Source: Eubacteriales bacterium (lineage in GTDB: Bacteria > Bacillota > Clostridia > Saccharofermentanales > Fastidiosipilaceae). From it: a DNA stretch of 45,527 nt. Below the pieces are notes generated by a model that was not told the origin of the DNA, did not search any database, and was given only the letters and a program-made list of their open reading frames with translations. The translations under genes were made by a program, and so were the position numbers. Location: assembly GCA_030537565.1 (NCBI GenBank), contig JAUNVS010000007.1, forward strand, positions 1 to 45,527. The letters run 5' to 3'. Shown here one piece after another: positions 14,849 to 23,084 of the stretch. Each line of letters begins with the position of its first letter. Position 1 is the first letter of the stretch.

Positions 14849-15589
14849 ATGAGTCAACAAAAGAAGCGCCTGCTTAAGAACAAGTTATATAGTAGCTTTC
14901 AGGTTAGCGAATTAAATAAGTATGAAGACCGCCTCATTGAACGCAATATTTGGAAGGGCGAGATTTTAGAAAATGAGGGCAACTTCTGTGAATCGATGGG
15001 ATTTATCCTCTCGGGTTCGCTCTCTGTCGAAAAATACTCCTCTAACGGCAATTATGCGATGATCGATTTGCTTGGTCCGGGTGATAGCTTTGGAGAAGAC
15101 CTGATGTTCTCTGAAGATCCCTACTATCACTTTTCTATTGAGGCAGCGAGCGATGCGAAAATTCTAATGTTGCCGCGCTCACTCTTACTCGAGATGATGA
15201 ACTCACACCCACATCTTCATGAGGTTTTCATCGATTACCTTTCTAAGCAAATTTTTAAGAGAGATCGTCGCATCCTCGTTCTATCTCAGCGCAATCTCCG
15301 CCAGAAGATATCCGCTTACCTCATATCCCTTCTAAATGAACAGGGTGGCTTCGATGAAGAGGATCTAATACGACGGCCTGATATTCACTCCGATAAAACC
15401 TATAAGGTCGAACTTCCCGTTTCGAAAGAGGTGGCTGCGCGTCTCCTCGCAATGCCTCGGCCAAGTTTCTCTCGTGAATTACTTCGCATGGAAAATGATG
15501 GCCTATTAAAGGTCAATGGAAGAGATATCTGGCTTTTAAATCTCTTTGCCCTGGATAACGGTGGGAGCGACGAAGACGAAGATGAGTAG
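14849..15589 (+). CDS. Crp/Fnr family transcriptional regulator
   Basis: A 246-residue regulator with a cyclic-nucleotide-binding-type beta barrel (GEILENEGNFCESMGFILSGSLSVEKYSSNGNYAMIDLLGPGDSFGEDLMF), a dimer helix and a C-terminal winged helix (VSKEVAARLLAMPRPSFSRELLRMENDGLLKV). Crp/Fnr proteins bind a small ligand or redox cofactor and act on promoters. There is no N-terminal cysteine cluster for an iron-sulfur centre, so an oxygen-sensing Fnr is unlikely. A strong promoter and GGAGG are in front. An acidic tail (GGSDEDEDE) ends it. Targets cannot be inferred; the next gene is the diadenylate cyclase. Confidence 0.9.
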   Translation: MSQQKKRLLKNKLYSSFQVSELNKYEDRLIERNIWKGEILENEGNFCESMGFILSGSLSVEKYSSNGNYAMIDLLGPGDSFGEDLMFSEDPYYHFSIEAASDAKILMLPRSLLLEMMNSHPHLHEVFIDYLSKQIFKRDRRILVLSQRNLRQKISAYLISLLNEQGGFDEEDLIRRPDIHSDKTYKVELPVSKEVAARLLAMPRPSFSRELLRMENDGLLKVNGRDIWLLNLFALDNGGSDEDEDE

Positions 15590-15668
15590 TTTCAGAATCT
15601 AATCCCGCAATCTTTATATTTTGCCATCTGGAACGGATGCTTTTTCAGAATTTGAAGCAATAATCTTT

Positions 15669-15699
15669 GAGAGCGAATCACTTATAATGATTCGCTCTC
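15669..15699. promoter_or_regulatory. Perfect 12-bp inverted repeat with an embedded TATAAT
   Basis: GAGAGCGAATCA (15669-15680) pairs exactly with TGATTCGCTCTC (15688-15699) around CTTATAA. The centre contains TATAAT (15683-15688). It could be the terminator of the regulator gene (a T-rich run begins 14 bases later) or an operator before the diadenylate cyclase; I cannot decide. Confidence 0.5.
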
Positions 15700-15819
15700 T
15701 GCTATCTGCGCATTTTTTCTTCTTCGAAGAGGAGACGATTTTCTCCTGTATAGGTTAATATGGAGATCCTTGAGACTTTAAGTCTCATAAACTTAGATCA
15801 AAGCGGAGAGGAAGAGCGC

Positions 15820-17331
15820 ATGGGGGGGTTGAAACTCGCAGAATCCAATTTTTTTCAACAACTGCTGGAAGAATTCCGCAGTGGTTTCCTGCTGATTAGT
15901 GGGCCTGGCGACTTTATTCTTATGGTCGCCGACATTTTCTTCACCTCCGTACTCATCTATTACGTTTTACGTCTGATGAGCGAAACCCGAGCATGGCAGG
16001 TTTTAAAAGGCCTCTTAACCATCGTCCTACTGACGCAATTGGCAAAAGTAGTTGGTCTCCAGGGTTTTTCATTTCTTGTCGGCTCGACGATTTCCCTCTT
16101 AACCTTTGCATTAATCATTATTTTCCAACCTGAATTTCGAAAAGCACTTGAAACAGTGGGTCGAAACTCATTTACCTTCTTACAGCCAAATGTGCTGGAT
16201 CATCAAGAATATTCCAAACAAGTGCAGGGGATGATCGAGCAAATCGTTATTGCCTGTGAACACATGGCCTCCAGCTTCACGGGTGCACTGATTGTACTTG
16301 AGCGAAGAACCCGGCTTGGTGAAATTCTCGAACAAGGTCAATCGGTTATCTTGAACTCGAATCTGTCTTCTACACTTCTCGAGCAAATCTTTTACAAAAA
16401 CTCACCACTGCATGATGGTGCACTGCTCGTGCGAAATGGAAAGATATACGCAGCACGCTGTCATGTACCTCTTTCTGAGAACTTTGTTTTAAGAAAAGAG
16501 CATGGAACTCGTCATAGGGCGGCCATTGGTGCAAGCGAAATCGGTGATGCAATTGGTGTCGTTGTGAGCGAAGAACGCGGTGTTATTTCAATTGCAATTG
16601 CTGGGCGACTTTACAACCTCGAAAATGGAGATGCTCTGCGAACCATTCTCCATAAGCTTTTGATCGTCGATGAAAATCTGGATCGCCATTTTAGTCTTAA
16701 GACCTACTGGCAACAATGCAGGGAAAACTTGCTCGCCAAAATCCATCCAAATCGAGCGATACAAACACAGGATGAAGCGTCAAGCGTCTTAATTCCTGAA
16801 GTCGACAATAGTCAGTCGAAGTCGCGCAGTAAACGTCGCACCCATCTCTTACGGATTACCTCAGTCTCCATTGCCTTCTGCCTTTGGTTCTATGCTCAAA
16901 TCAGCACAAACCCAATTCGCTCGAAATCCTTTACCACCAATCTCCACATCGTCAACCTAGACGTTCTCGAGGATTATCATCTCGAATATTCAAAGGAATA
17001 CCTCAGTAACATCACTCTCGTTTTGCGCGGTCGTGACCGTTTACTTTCATCTCTTAGCCCAGAGCAGATTAGCACCTACATTGACTTCAAAGACATCCAG
17101 AAATCTCAACTGGAAGCTGCCTCTCAGGGACAAGAAGACCCGAATCGGACCATCAACTTAGAGGTTCATGTTGAAATCAATAATATGAGTCCCAAACAGT
17201 ATCAGATTTTTGCACGGAACCCTGGCGTCGTAAAGATCAATCTCTATCGCAACGAAGAGGGCAATCACGGGATCTTAGAGAATCCAAACGACAACCTCCC
17301 AGAAGTGCCTGAGAATTTCGAAGACAAATAA
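15820..17331 (+). CDS. cdaA: Diadenylate cyclase CdaA fused to a YbbR/CdaR-like domain
   Basis: From ATG 15820 this is a 503-residue membrane protein; an ATG 60 bases upstream has a weaker ribosome site. Residues about 31-102 hold three membrane helices, then FQPEFRKALETVGR leads to the DAC domain with NSPLHDGALLV (DGA about 199-201) and GTRHRAAIG (RHRAA about 231-235), the active-site motifs that make c-di-AMP from two ATP. After a basic linker a further helix (LLRITSVSIAFCLWFYAQ, about 344-361) begins a segment that reads as a YbbR domain (FTTNLHIVNLDVLEDYHLEYSKEYLSNITLVLRG). YbbR domains form CdaR, the regulator normally encoded by a separate neighbouring gene with several such domains. 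No glmM follows. The cyclase call is firm; the fusion is what the frame shows. Confidence 0.88.
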   Translation: MGGLKLAESNFFQQLLEEFRSGFLLISGPGDFILMVADIFFTSVLIYYVLRLMSETRAWQVLKGLLTIVLLTQLAKVVGLQGFSFLVGSTISLLTFALIIIFQPEFRKALETVGRNSFTFLQPNVLDHQEYSKQVQGMIEQIVIACEHMASSFTGALIVLERRTRLGEILEQGQSVILNSNLSSTLLEQIFYKNSPLHDGALLVRNGKIYAARCHVPLSENFVLRKEHGTRHRAAIGASEIGDAIGVVVSEERGVISIAIAGRLYNLENGDALRTILHKLLIVDENLDRHFSLKTYWQQCRENLLAKIHPNRAIQTQDEASSVLIPEVDNSQSKSRSKRRTHLLRITSVSIAFCLWFYAQISTNPIRSKSFTTNLHIVNLDVLEDYHLEYSKEYLSNITLVLRGRDRLLSSLSPEQISTYIDFKDIQKSQLEAASQGQEDPNRTINLEVHVEINNMSPKQYQIFARNPGVVKINLYRNEEGNHGILENPNDNLPEVPENFEDK

Positions 17332-17355
17332 AAAAGGATCCTCTTTCGAGGATCC
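17328..17355 (-). terminator. Terminator after tRNA-Arg, also at the end of cdaA
   Basis: GGATCCTC (17336-17343) and GAGGATCC (17348-17355) form an 8-pair stem with a TTTC loop. The T run is on the minus-strand side, so it mainly ends the tRNA transcript. Confidence 0.8.
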
Positions 17356-17359
17356 TAGA

Positions 17360-17431
17360 CGTCCCAGACAGGAATCGAACCCGTATCAGCAGCTCCGGAA
17401 ACTGCTGCCTTATCCGTTAGGCCACTGGGAC
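17360..17431 (-). tRNA. tRNA-Arg (CCG)
   Basis: On the minus strand it begins GTCCCAGTGGCCTAACGG and ends CTGGGACG, with a seven-pair acceptor stem, the anticodon loop TTCCGGA (anticodon CCG, reading CGG), and GGGTTCGATTCC in the T arm. 72 bases, CCA not encoded. Confidence 0.95.
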
Positions 17432-17460
17432 AGAGACAGGGGAATTATACGCCAAAGCGC

Positions 17461-17500
17461 AAAAAAAGACGACTAGCTTCGAAACGAATCTAGTCGTCTT
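17461..17500 (-). terminator. Terminator after ridA
   Basis: AAGACGACTAG (17466-17476) and its exact complement (17490-17500) form an 11-pair stem, followed on the minus strand by a T run. Confidence 0.9.
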
Positions 17501-17509
17501 AATTTACAA

Positions 17510-17890
17510 TTACTTACAAACGGCGACAACTTCGATCTCGACCTTAGCACCCTTAGGTAGGTCGCGAACAGCGAAAGCTGCACGGGCAGGGCATTCGCCA
17601 GTAAAGAACTTCGCATAAACTTCATTCATAGGAGCGAAGTCAGCGATGTCAGCAAGATAGCAAGTCGTCTTGAGGACTGCGTCCATCGAAGAACCGGCTT
17701 CCTTAAGAATGGCTTCAACATTCTTCAAGCTCTGTTCGGTCTGGCTCTTAATGTCATCACCAGCAAATTCACCCGTTGCAGGGTCGATTGGCAGCTGGCC
17801 AGAAACGAAGACAAAGCCGTTGGCCTTACAAGCCTGTGAATATGGGCCAATGGCACCTGGGGCATTTTTAGTCGCAATAATTTCTTTCAT
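17510..17890 (-). CDS. ridA: RidA family reactive enamine/imine deaminase
   Basis: A 126-residue RidA protein: IATKNAPGAIGPYSQACKANGFVFVSGQLPIDPATGEF, LKNVEAILKEAGSSMDAVLKTTCYLADIADFAPMNEVYAKFF and the active-site arginine in CPARAAFAVRDLPKGAKVEIEVVA. It is a cytosolic trimer that hydrolyses reactive 2-aminoacrylate-type intermediates from PLP enzymes. AGGAGG-like bases precede the ATG. Monocistronic with its own terminator, divergent from the serine hydrolase gene. Confidence 0.95.
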   Translation of the reverse strand: MKEIIATKNAPGAIGPYSQACKANGFVFVSGQLPIDPATGEFAGDDIKSQTEQSLKNVEAILKEAGSSMDAVLKTTCYLADIADFAPMNEVYAKFFTGECPARAAFAVRDLPKGAKVEIEVVAVCK

Positions 17891-17975
17891 GTGAGTCCTC
17901 CTAAAAAGATTGATCTTATTCTAGCACGTTCCTTCGATCTCGGATGGTCGAAACACACTTTCTTCTAAAATCTGG

Positions 17976-17991
17976 CTCATTTTAAAATGAG
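17976..17991. promoter_or_regulatory. 16-bp perfect palindrome
   Basis: CTCATTTTAAAATGAG reads the same on both strands and sits in the divergent gap between ridA and the serine hydrolase, so it may be an operator. No known consensus is recognised. Confidence 0.35.
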
Positions 17992-18069
17992 AACAACATT
18001 CGCAATTTCGATTAATTTGCGTCTGCGTGTTAAACTGTTTCCTACAGTTTTTGAAACTCTGAGGTCTAA

Positions 18070-19275
18070 ATGAAATATAAATTTTCGATCAAAGAACGCT
18101 CACGTCTGATTTGGGCTGCTGTTTTCACCATCCTCATTCTCATCATTCTTGTCTTTTCGTGGCTCCACGCACACCAGAATCAACAAGCAAGTCCCAGCTC
18201 CGAAACAGCGACGACGTCTAATTCTGAGTTAAGCAAAGAATCCAGCACGTCCACAGAAACGACTTCTTCACAGCCTGAATCCCTCTCCCTGGTCACTACG
18301 AGCTCAACGATGGCGATAAGCTCGAGTTCAGAAACGGAGCGTCCTGAGACAAGCAGGACGACTTTGAAGCTAAAAAGTTCTACGAGCCGTAAAGAATCGA
18401 AATCTGAAACCACTGTCGTAAGCGAGACCAATAAACAACTCGAGCTCCCCAAAACGCTGGACCTCATTCCCAAATATGAAAACGAAAAAGAAAATAGCGA
18501 ACTAAAAACGCTAATCGAAAATCATCTGAAATCGAAAAAGATTAATCCAGATGACGTCGCCGTTGACTTTCATCATCTTGATAAAAATGAGACCTTTAGT
18601 ATTAACGAAGATTCCTACTACATTGCCGCAAGTACCTATAAGTTAGCGCTCGCTTGCATCTATTACGATCTCTTAGATCAGGGGCTCGTGATGCCCGATG
18701 ATGCATATCCCTATCTCGAAGATATTACCGCTGGTAGTTTGGAAAATGAATTCAACTGCGGGGATGATGTTCCCGTTAAGGCCTTGCTCTACCACATGAT
18801 CCGTTACTCCGATAATACTGCATCACATATTCTTTTCGATCATTTAGGCGGTTGGCGAGAATATAAAGATATTGCTTCGAATTATGTCGACGTTCTCAAA
18901 GACAGTGATTTTCTATCACGCGAAAACATCATTAAGGCAAACTACCTGAGTCAGTACTTGCGGCTAATCTACGAACATCAGAATATGTATACTGAACTGT
19001 TAAAAGATATGCTAGCGGCAGAACCCGAGAACTATCTCAACCTCGAAGAGAGCATGCACAACAAGCTCTACCAAAAATACGGATTCTACATGTCCGCATG
19101 TAATAGCGCTGGATTAAATCTTGAAGATGGGAATAACTACAGCATTGTCGTACTCACTAGGCTCGGAGAGCAGGGAGAAGCGATTATCGGCGAAATCAGT
19201 GAACTCGTCTACAACTATTATCATCCCGAAAAACAGAAAACGAAAAATGCTGTTATACGCTCTGGTAAAGACTAA
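18070..19275 (+). CDS. Membrane-anchored class A beta-lactamase-like serine hydrolase
   Basis: 401 residues. One membrane helix (about 12-32) is followed by a Ser/Thr/Glu-rich linker (about 38-125) likely to span the wall, then a beta-lactamase-fold domain with SxxK as STYK (Ser188-Lys191) and the YSDN loop (246-249). The expected KTG near the end is not visible; the matching region reads KYGFYMSACNSAG, so true beta-lactam hydrolysis is doubtful. Such proteins often act on peptidoglycan peptides or esters. The gene is on its own, ended by a bidirectional terminator; GAGG stands six bases before the ATG. A second, more complete relative lies at 19909-20997. Confidence 0.8.
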   Translation: MKYKFSIKERSRLIWAAVFTILILIILVFSWLHAHQNQQASPSSETATTSNSELSKESSTSTETTSSQPESLSLVTTSSTMAISSSSETERPETSRTTLKLKSSTSRKESKSETTVVSETNKQLELPKTLDLIPKYENEKENSELKTLIENHLKSKKINPDDVAVDFHHLDKNETFSINEDSYYIAASTYKLALACIYYDLLDQGLVMPDDAYPYLEDITAGSLENEFNCGDDVPVKALLYHMIRYSDNTASHILFDHLGGWREYKDIASNYVDVLKDSDFLSRENIIKANYLSQYLRLIYEHQNMYTELLKDMLAAEPENYLNLEESMHNKLYQKYGFYMSACNSAGLNLEDGNNYSIVVLTRLGEQGEAIIGEISELVYNYYHPEKQKTKNAVIRSGKD

Positions 19276-19293
19276 GAGAAACAATTAAGGGAC

Positions 19294-19331
19294 AAAAAAA
19301 AGACTGCGGTGAAATCACCACAGTCTTTTTT
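19294..19331. terminator. Bidirectional terminator
   Basis: AAAAAGACTG-CGGTG and CACC-A-CAGTCTTTTT form a long stem around AAAT, with an A run before and T run after, so it can end both the hydrolase gene (+) and the small lipoprotein gene (-). Confidence 0.9.
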
Positions 19332-19353
19332 AGTGAGGAAAAGTTAAAGTTGC

Positions 19354-19626
19354 TTACTCAGCAGCAGTCGTCGTTGCTTCAGCTTCTTTATCAACTGATT
19401 CCTTTGCGTTTTCAACTTCTTTTTCCTTGGACTCTTGCTCTGCTTCAGCTTCATTGCTTGCAGACTCAAGTTCAGCGGCTTTCTCTTCGCCTTCTTTTGA
19501 AACATCCTGCGAAGCTTCCTGGACGTCAGTCTTCTTCTCTTCAACATTCTTCTTGTTGCAAGCTGCGAAAGCAAAAACGCTGCAAGCGCAAAGAGCCATA
19601 GCAATAACTTGATTCATTTTCTTCAT
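19354..19626 (-). CDS. Small Glu/Ala/Lys-rich lipoprotein
   Basis: A 90-residue protein with a short lipoprotein signal: MKKMNQVIAMALCACSVFAFAACNKK, where the cysteine of FAAC (residue 23) would be lipidated. The rest is almost only E, A, K, S, D and Q (for example EGEEKAAELESASNEAEAEQES), with no hydrophobic core, and is likely to be an extended or coiled-coil chain on the outer membrane face. I recognise no family. AGGAGAG is before the ATG, and a 9-pair hairpin lies directly upstream of that in the leader. The high glutamate content makes a charged, surface-tethered spacer the simplest reading. Confidence 0.75.
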   Translation of the reverse strand: MKKMNQVIAMALCACSVFAFAACNKKNVEEKKTDVQEASQDVSKEGEEKAAELESASNEAEAEQESKEKEVENAKESVDKEAEATTTAAE

Positions 19627-19645
19627 GATTTCTCTCCTTATGCAA

Positions 19646-19673
19646 ACCCTACGGTATCTATGTGCCGTAGGGT
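19646..19673 (-). promoter_or_regulatory. Leader hairpin of the small lipoprotein gene
   Basis: ACCCTACGG (19646-19654) pairs exactly with CCGTAGGGT (19665-19673) around 10 bases. On the minus strand it ends about seven bases before the ribosome-binding site, a position that favours messenger stabilisation or translational control. Confidence 0.5.
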
Positions 19674-19908
19674 AGTTACTGTGCTTGGATGAGCTGAGAC
19701 TGAATCAAATCGTCTATAAGCACACTCACCTAAGACCTGCAGCTAACTATAGTCAGGCACACTCAGGAATTCAAGATAAAATTCTTAAAAATGTCTAAAA
19801 CCATAATAAATTGGTCTTTTTTTTACAGTTCATTCATCTTTTTACTCAAAATACAGCAATTTCAACAATCTCTACTATCACTCACGCACGAGTTAAAACA
19901 TTAATTTC

Positions 19909-20997
19909 TCAATACTCTGGAACCCAACCCTCGGTCAACTTCACATGCCATTGAAACATCCTCTTTGACATTCTGGAAACGACTTCAATCTGCCCAGGTA
20001 TTTCTCCCGTTGTCATAAAGACATAGGCGTATGGATGTTTGCTGAGAACAACGCCAAAGTCATTAATGTTGCCAAAGGCGGTACCCGTCTTATGAGCAAA
20101 TCTATACGTCCAAATCTCTTCATTAGCGATGTAATTATTACCAGCATAGGAGAGATACTCGTTGAAAATTAGATCATAGGTGGTATTTCTACCATCGTAG
20201 AGACGCTTAAGAATCGGTATTACCTCATTCGGATTCAGATTATGTCCATTTTCATAATGTGTTTGATAGCGCTGATCAATATCTTTTTCAAATTTCCGAT
20301 TCGGACTAATCTGATCCCAACGCCGACAGATGGCGGATGTCGCTCCGTTGTCACTGTAGACGAGAATATTACGCAGAATCTCCTTTACCGTATACTGCGC
20401 ACCATCTGGACCAATTGAAACTTCTCCAATATCCCCATCCCAGTCCAAGGCTGCGTTGTACTTGATCTTATCATCCAGTTGGAATTTTCCTTCTTCAATC
20501 ATTTCCGCGATATACATGCATATGAGCAATTTTGCTGCAGAAGCAGCTCGAATATCCGTATTACCATTAATGGTCATGACATCGCCTGTTTCCAAATTCA
20601 TATAGCCAATCGTCGCCATATCGCCTTTGGGAAAATACTTATCAATTTCAGCACGCATCGTCATCTGGAGGTCAATCAAATCTGGATCCGTCGGCTTCTC
20701 CCAACTTTCATCCGCCTTCAACTGAATTTGTTTCGGATCCGAAGGTTCCGCTTCTGTCATATGAGAAGGGTCCTCAGTCGCTGAAGAATTCAGAGTAGTC
20801 TCCGTCGCCATGTTTGCTACTGTTGTTGTTTGATCGGTCTGGTTTACGATAATCTGGCGGCCTCTATTGGGATCATATGATCTTAAAGAGCCACCACCTG
20901 GACGAGCACAAGCTGAGGTCCAAACACAAATGGACAAAATTAAAAGCAGAGCTGATAAACGCTCCAATCGCTTTTTAAATTCTATCTTCAATTTCAA
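19909..20997 (-). CDS. Class A beta-lactamase-like serine hydrolase, exported
   Basis: A 362-residue exported protein. The start is a TTG a few bases after GGGAGG. Residues 12-30 form a signal sequence ending TSAC, a weak lipobox, so it may be a lipoprotein. A Thr-rich linker follows, then a complete penicillin-interactive domain: SAAK (Ser153-Lys156), YSDN (214-217) and HKTG (302-305). All three class A motifs are present, so it could be an active beta-lactamase or a peptidoglycan peptidase; the omega-loop glutamate was not identified with certainty. It is on the opposite strand from the similar hydrolase at 18070, the small lipoprotein lying between. Confidence 0.82.
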   Translation of the reverse strand: MKLKIEFKKRLERLSALLLILSICVWTSACARPGGGSLRSYDPNRGRQIIVNQTDQTTTVANMATETTLNSSATEDPSHMTEAEPSDPKQIQLKADESWEKPTDPDLIDLQMTMRAEIDKYFPKGDMATIGYMNLETGDVMTINGNTDIRAASAAKLLICMYIAEMIEEGKFQLDDKIKYNAALDWDGDIGEVSIGPDGAQYTVKEILRNILVYSDNGATSAICRRWDQISPNRKFEKDIDQRYQTHYENGHNLNPNEVIPILKRLYDGRNTTYDLIFNEYLSYAGNNYIANEEIWTYRFAHKTGTAFGNINDFGVVLSKHPYAYVFMTTGEIPGQIEVVSRMSKRMFQWHVKLTEGWVPEY

Positions 20998-21143
20998 ATG
21001 GCCTCCCTCACAAGCATCAAGATATAGGGTTTATCTCTCATGGATCACAATTATAATGGACTTTATCCCATAGGTGAAAATCGCAAAACGTCTTCGCACG
21101 AAACATATATGAACGTAATCCTGAGCCTGACTAACTCTACCTC

Positions 21144-21159
21144 TGTTTCACGTGGAACA
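21144..21159. other. parS site (hybrid half-sites)
   Basis: TGTTTCACGTGGAACA joins the TGTTTCAC half known from Bacillus with the GTGGAACA half used elsewhere in this window. It lies in the 325-bp gap between the serine hydrolase and the secreted protein gene, where I see nothing else firm apart from a TATAAT at 21268-21273 that may be the -10 of the next gene. Confidence 0.75.
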
Positions 21160-21322
21160 GTATTTTCGTATAAGAGCACAAATCGATAAATAGTGAGTAC
21201 GAATGTGTCATTTTAAGATGCTTTCAAGGCTTTACAATCTGTCAAAACTCTTAAAATCAGAAATAGCTATAATGAGCTTTTGAATAACCATCTCGATCGA
21301 ATGAAAGAGAAGGGGAGAATAT

Positions 21323-22936
21323 ATGAAAAATAACTACCTGCTTTTTGCGTTAATACTAAGCTTTGCAATCTTTTCAAATCCAAATGCTTCGTCCGTCTCT
21401 GCAGAAGAAAATAATGCTCCTGTTAGTGACACAACAAGCGCCACAGACACAGATGCGGACGAGGATTCGGAGGATTCTAGTGAAGAAAAAAAGGAAGAAA
21501 AGATTTTTCCAAAACTTGAGCAAAAATCTGAACTGATTGAAAAACTAATCAAAGAAGGTCCCAGTAAAGAACACTACGTTTCTGGTCAACAAAGTGCATC
21601 AGCATATCGAAACGAACAGCTCCAAATAGCCTTTGATTTACCCCAAGGTTTTCAGCTTTATTCGCCTAAGATGCTTGCCTTTATGATGGCAGCAGATGAA
21701 AAAGACCTGAATATGTTACCTGCTGATCTGGAGGTATTTCCACAGTACTTTGAATTTATCGCTCAGGGTTTAGATGGTGACCCAAAACTCAGCTTAATTG
21801 TAGAAACTGAAGCAATTTCTGGAATTACTTTGGAAGATTATCTCGATACCTTTTCAAAGTCACTCAAGTATCTCGGTTACCAGAGTCTGGAAAACTCAGA
21901 AAAGACTAAAAATATTGCGGGACAAAACTATCGAGTCATATCTTTTAAGTTCACTGAACAGGGTAAGGAGTATCTCCAGGATTACTATGTCCGAAAGGTC
22001 AATGACCTCTTCGTCTATTTTGTATCGACGTATACAGAAGACAAACGTGATGGAAAAGATGCCTTACTTGCCTCGATTAAGCCATACAAAGATGCAGGTA
22101 AGCTCGACGAAAATACACTGATTAAGAATCCTGGTCGAGGCCTTAAACTAAACTCTGATAATGACTTGTTGGCGGATACTGATAATCCAATTTTTGATCC
22201 GAACACAGAAGTATTAGATAAAGCAGATATAGAAAATCCTGAAGCCAATACAGACATCGATGAAACACCAGAAATTCGTTTAAACGTCACCATCGATCGT
22301 AACTATATTAATCTCCCGAGCACTTACATCAACTTGGCGGAACAAGGATTCATCTTTAATCCAAATGAGAGTTTAAAAGCGGATGACAAAGTTCAAGCCA
22401 ATGAGCCCTCTCTAGAAATTATCAATCTATACAACAAAAAGGATCTTAATTTCTGCTTAGCAGCTTCATTCTTCAATGATGCCAAGGAAGCACTTCAACC
22501 CGAGTACAGCAAAGTCTGGGCAATTGGAATAGACGCCTCGCTCAATACGACGGCATACGATCCGAACTTGAAAACCTCTGAGATTAATCCCAAAGATAGT
22601 GAAGAGGCGTTACGCAAGAGTGCCGAGGAACTCGAGAACACTCTAATCTTCCCTGGTAATCTAAAAATTGGATCGACAGATTTAGAGGTAGCAGCGTACT
22701 TTGAAAAACTTGAAAAGAACCCAAACATACAAGTAAAAATCAGTAAATCTGATAAATCAGCGCCAGAAGCATTTACACTCTATAGAGCCAGTCAGAAGGA
22801 CGGCAAATTCATCGGCATGGTCGTGTACGAAAAATACGGTCTGATGAAAGTAAAGATGGCTGACTACAGTCTCGGTGCTGATTTTATTACGGACGAAATG
22901 AGTGAGCGCTTCACTGCAGCAATGGAGGAAGATTAG
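21323..22936 (+). CDS. Large secreted acidic protein of unknown function
   Basis: 537 residues. The N-terminus is a signal peptide (hydrophobic LLFALILSFAIF, probable cleavage after VSA near residue 27), followed by an acidic Thr/Asp/Glu stretch to about 60. Two similar-length globular parts seem to follow, one around residues 90-265 (AYRNEQLQIAFDLPQGFQLYSPK... DYYVRKVNDLFVYFVSTY) and one around 312-530 (IDRNYINLPSTYINLAEQGFIF...), each beginning with a line of residues like those in proteins that describe lipid- or polymer-binding domains, but I cannot assign a family. No cysteine motif, sortase signal or wall repeat is seen. GAAGGGGAG precedes the ATG. Confidence 0.75.
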   Translation: MKNNYLLFALILSFAIFSNPNASSVSAEENNAPVSDTTSATDTDADEDSEDSSEEKKEEKIFPKLEQKSELIEKLIKEGPSKEHYVSGQQSASAYRNEQLQIAFDLPQGFQLYSPKMLAFMMAADEKDLNMLPADLEVFPQYFEFIAQGLDGDPKLSLIVETEAISGITLEDYLDTFSKSLKYLGYQSLENSEKTKNIAGQNYRVISFKFTEQGKEYLQDYYVRKVNDLFVYFVSTYTEDKRDGKDALLASIKPYKDAGKLDENTLIKNPGRGLKLNSDNDLLADTDNPIFDPNTEVLDKADIENPEANTDIDETPEIRLNVTIDRNYINLPSTYINLAEQGFIFNPNESLKADDKVQANEPSLEIINLYNKKDLNFCLAASFFNDAKEALQPEYSKVWAIGIDASLNTTAYDPNLKTSEINPKDSEEALRKSAEELENTLIFPGNLKIGSTDLEVAAYFEKLEKNPNIQVKISKSDKSAPEAFTLYRASQKDGKFIGMVVYEKYGLMKVKMADYSLGADFITDEMSERFTAAMEED

Positions 22937-23025
22937 GGGATATTTTCAATTGAACTTACGCTTAAAGCACAGTTATTTTTACCGCGGATAGAGGCTCTAA
23001 TGCTCGGATAAATTAGCTGTGTTTT

Positions 23026-23033
23026 GATATAAT
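23026..23033 (+). promoter_or_regulatory. Extended -10 promoter of the aldolase gene
   Basis: TGATATAAT contains TG one base before a perfect TATAAT (23028-23033), about 50 bases before the aldolase start. A short hairpin CTGAAC/GTTCAG (23056-23070) sits in the leader just before the ribosome site. Confidence 0.6.
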
Positions 23034-23084
23034 TTGCACGTTATAAGTCTATAGTCTGAACATAGTTCAGAGAAGGAGGACAGG

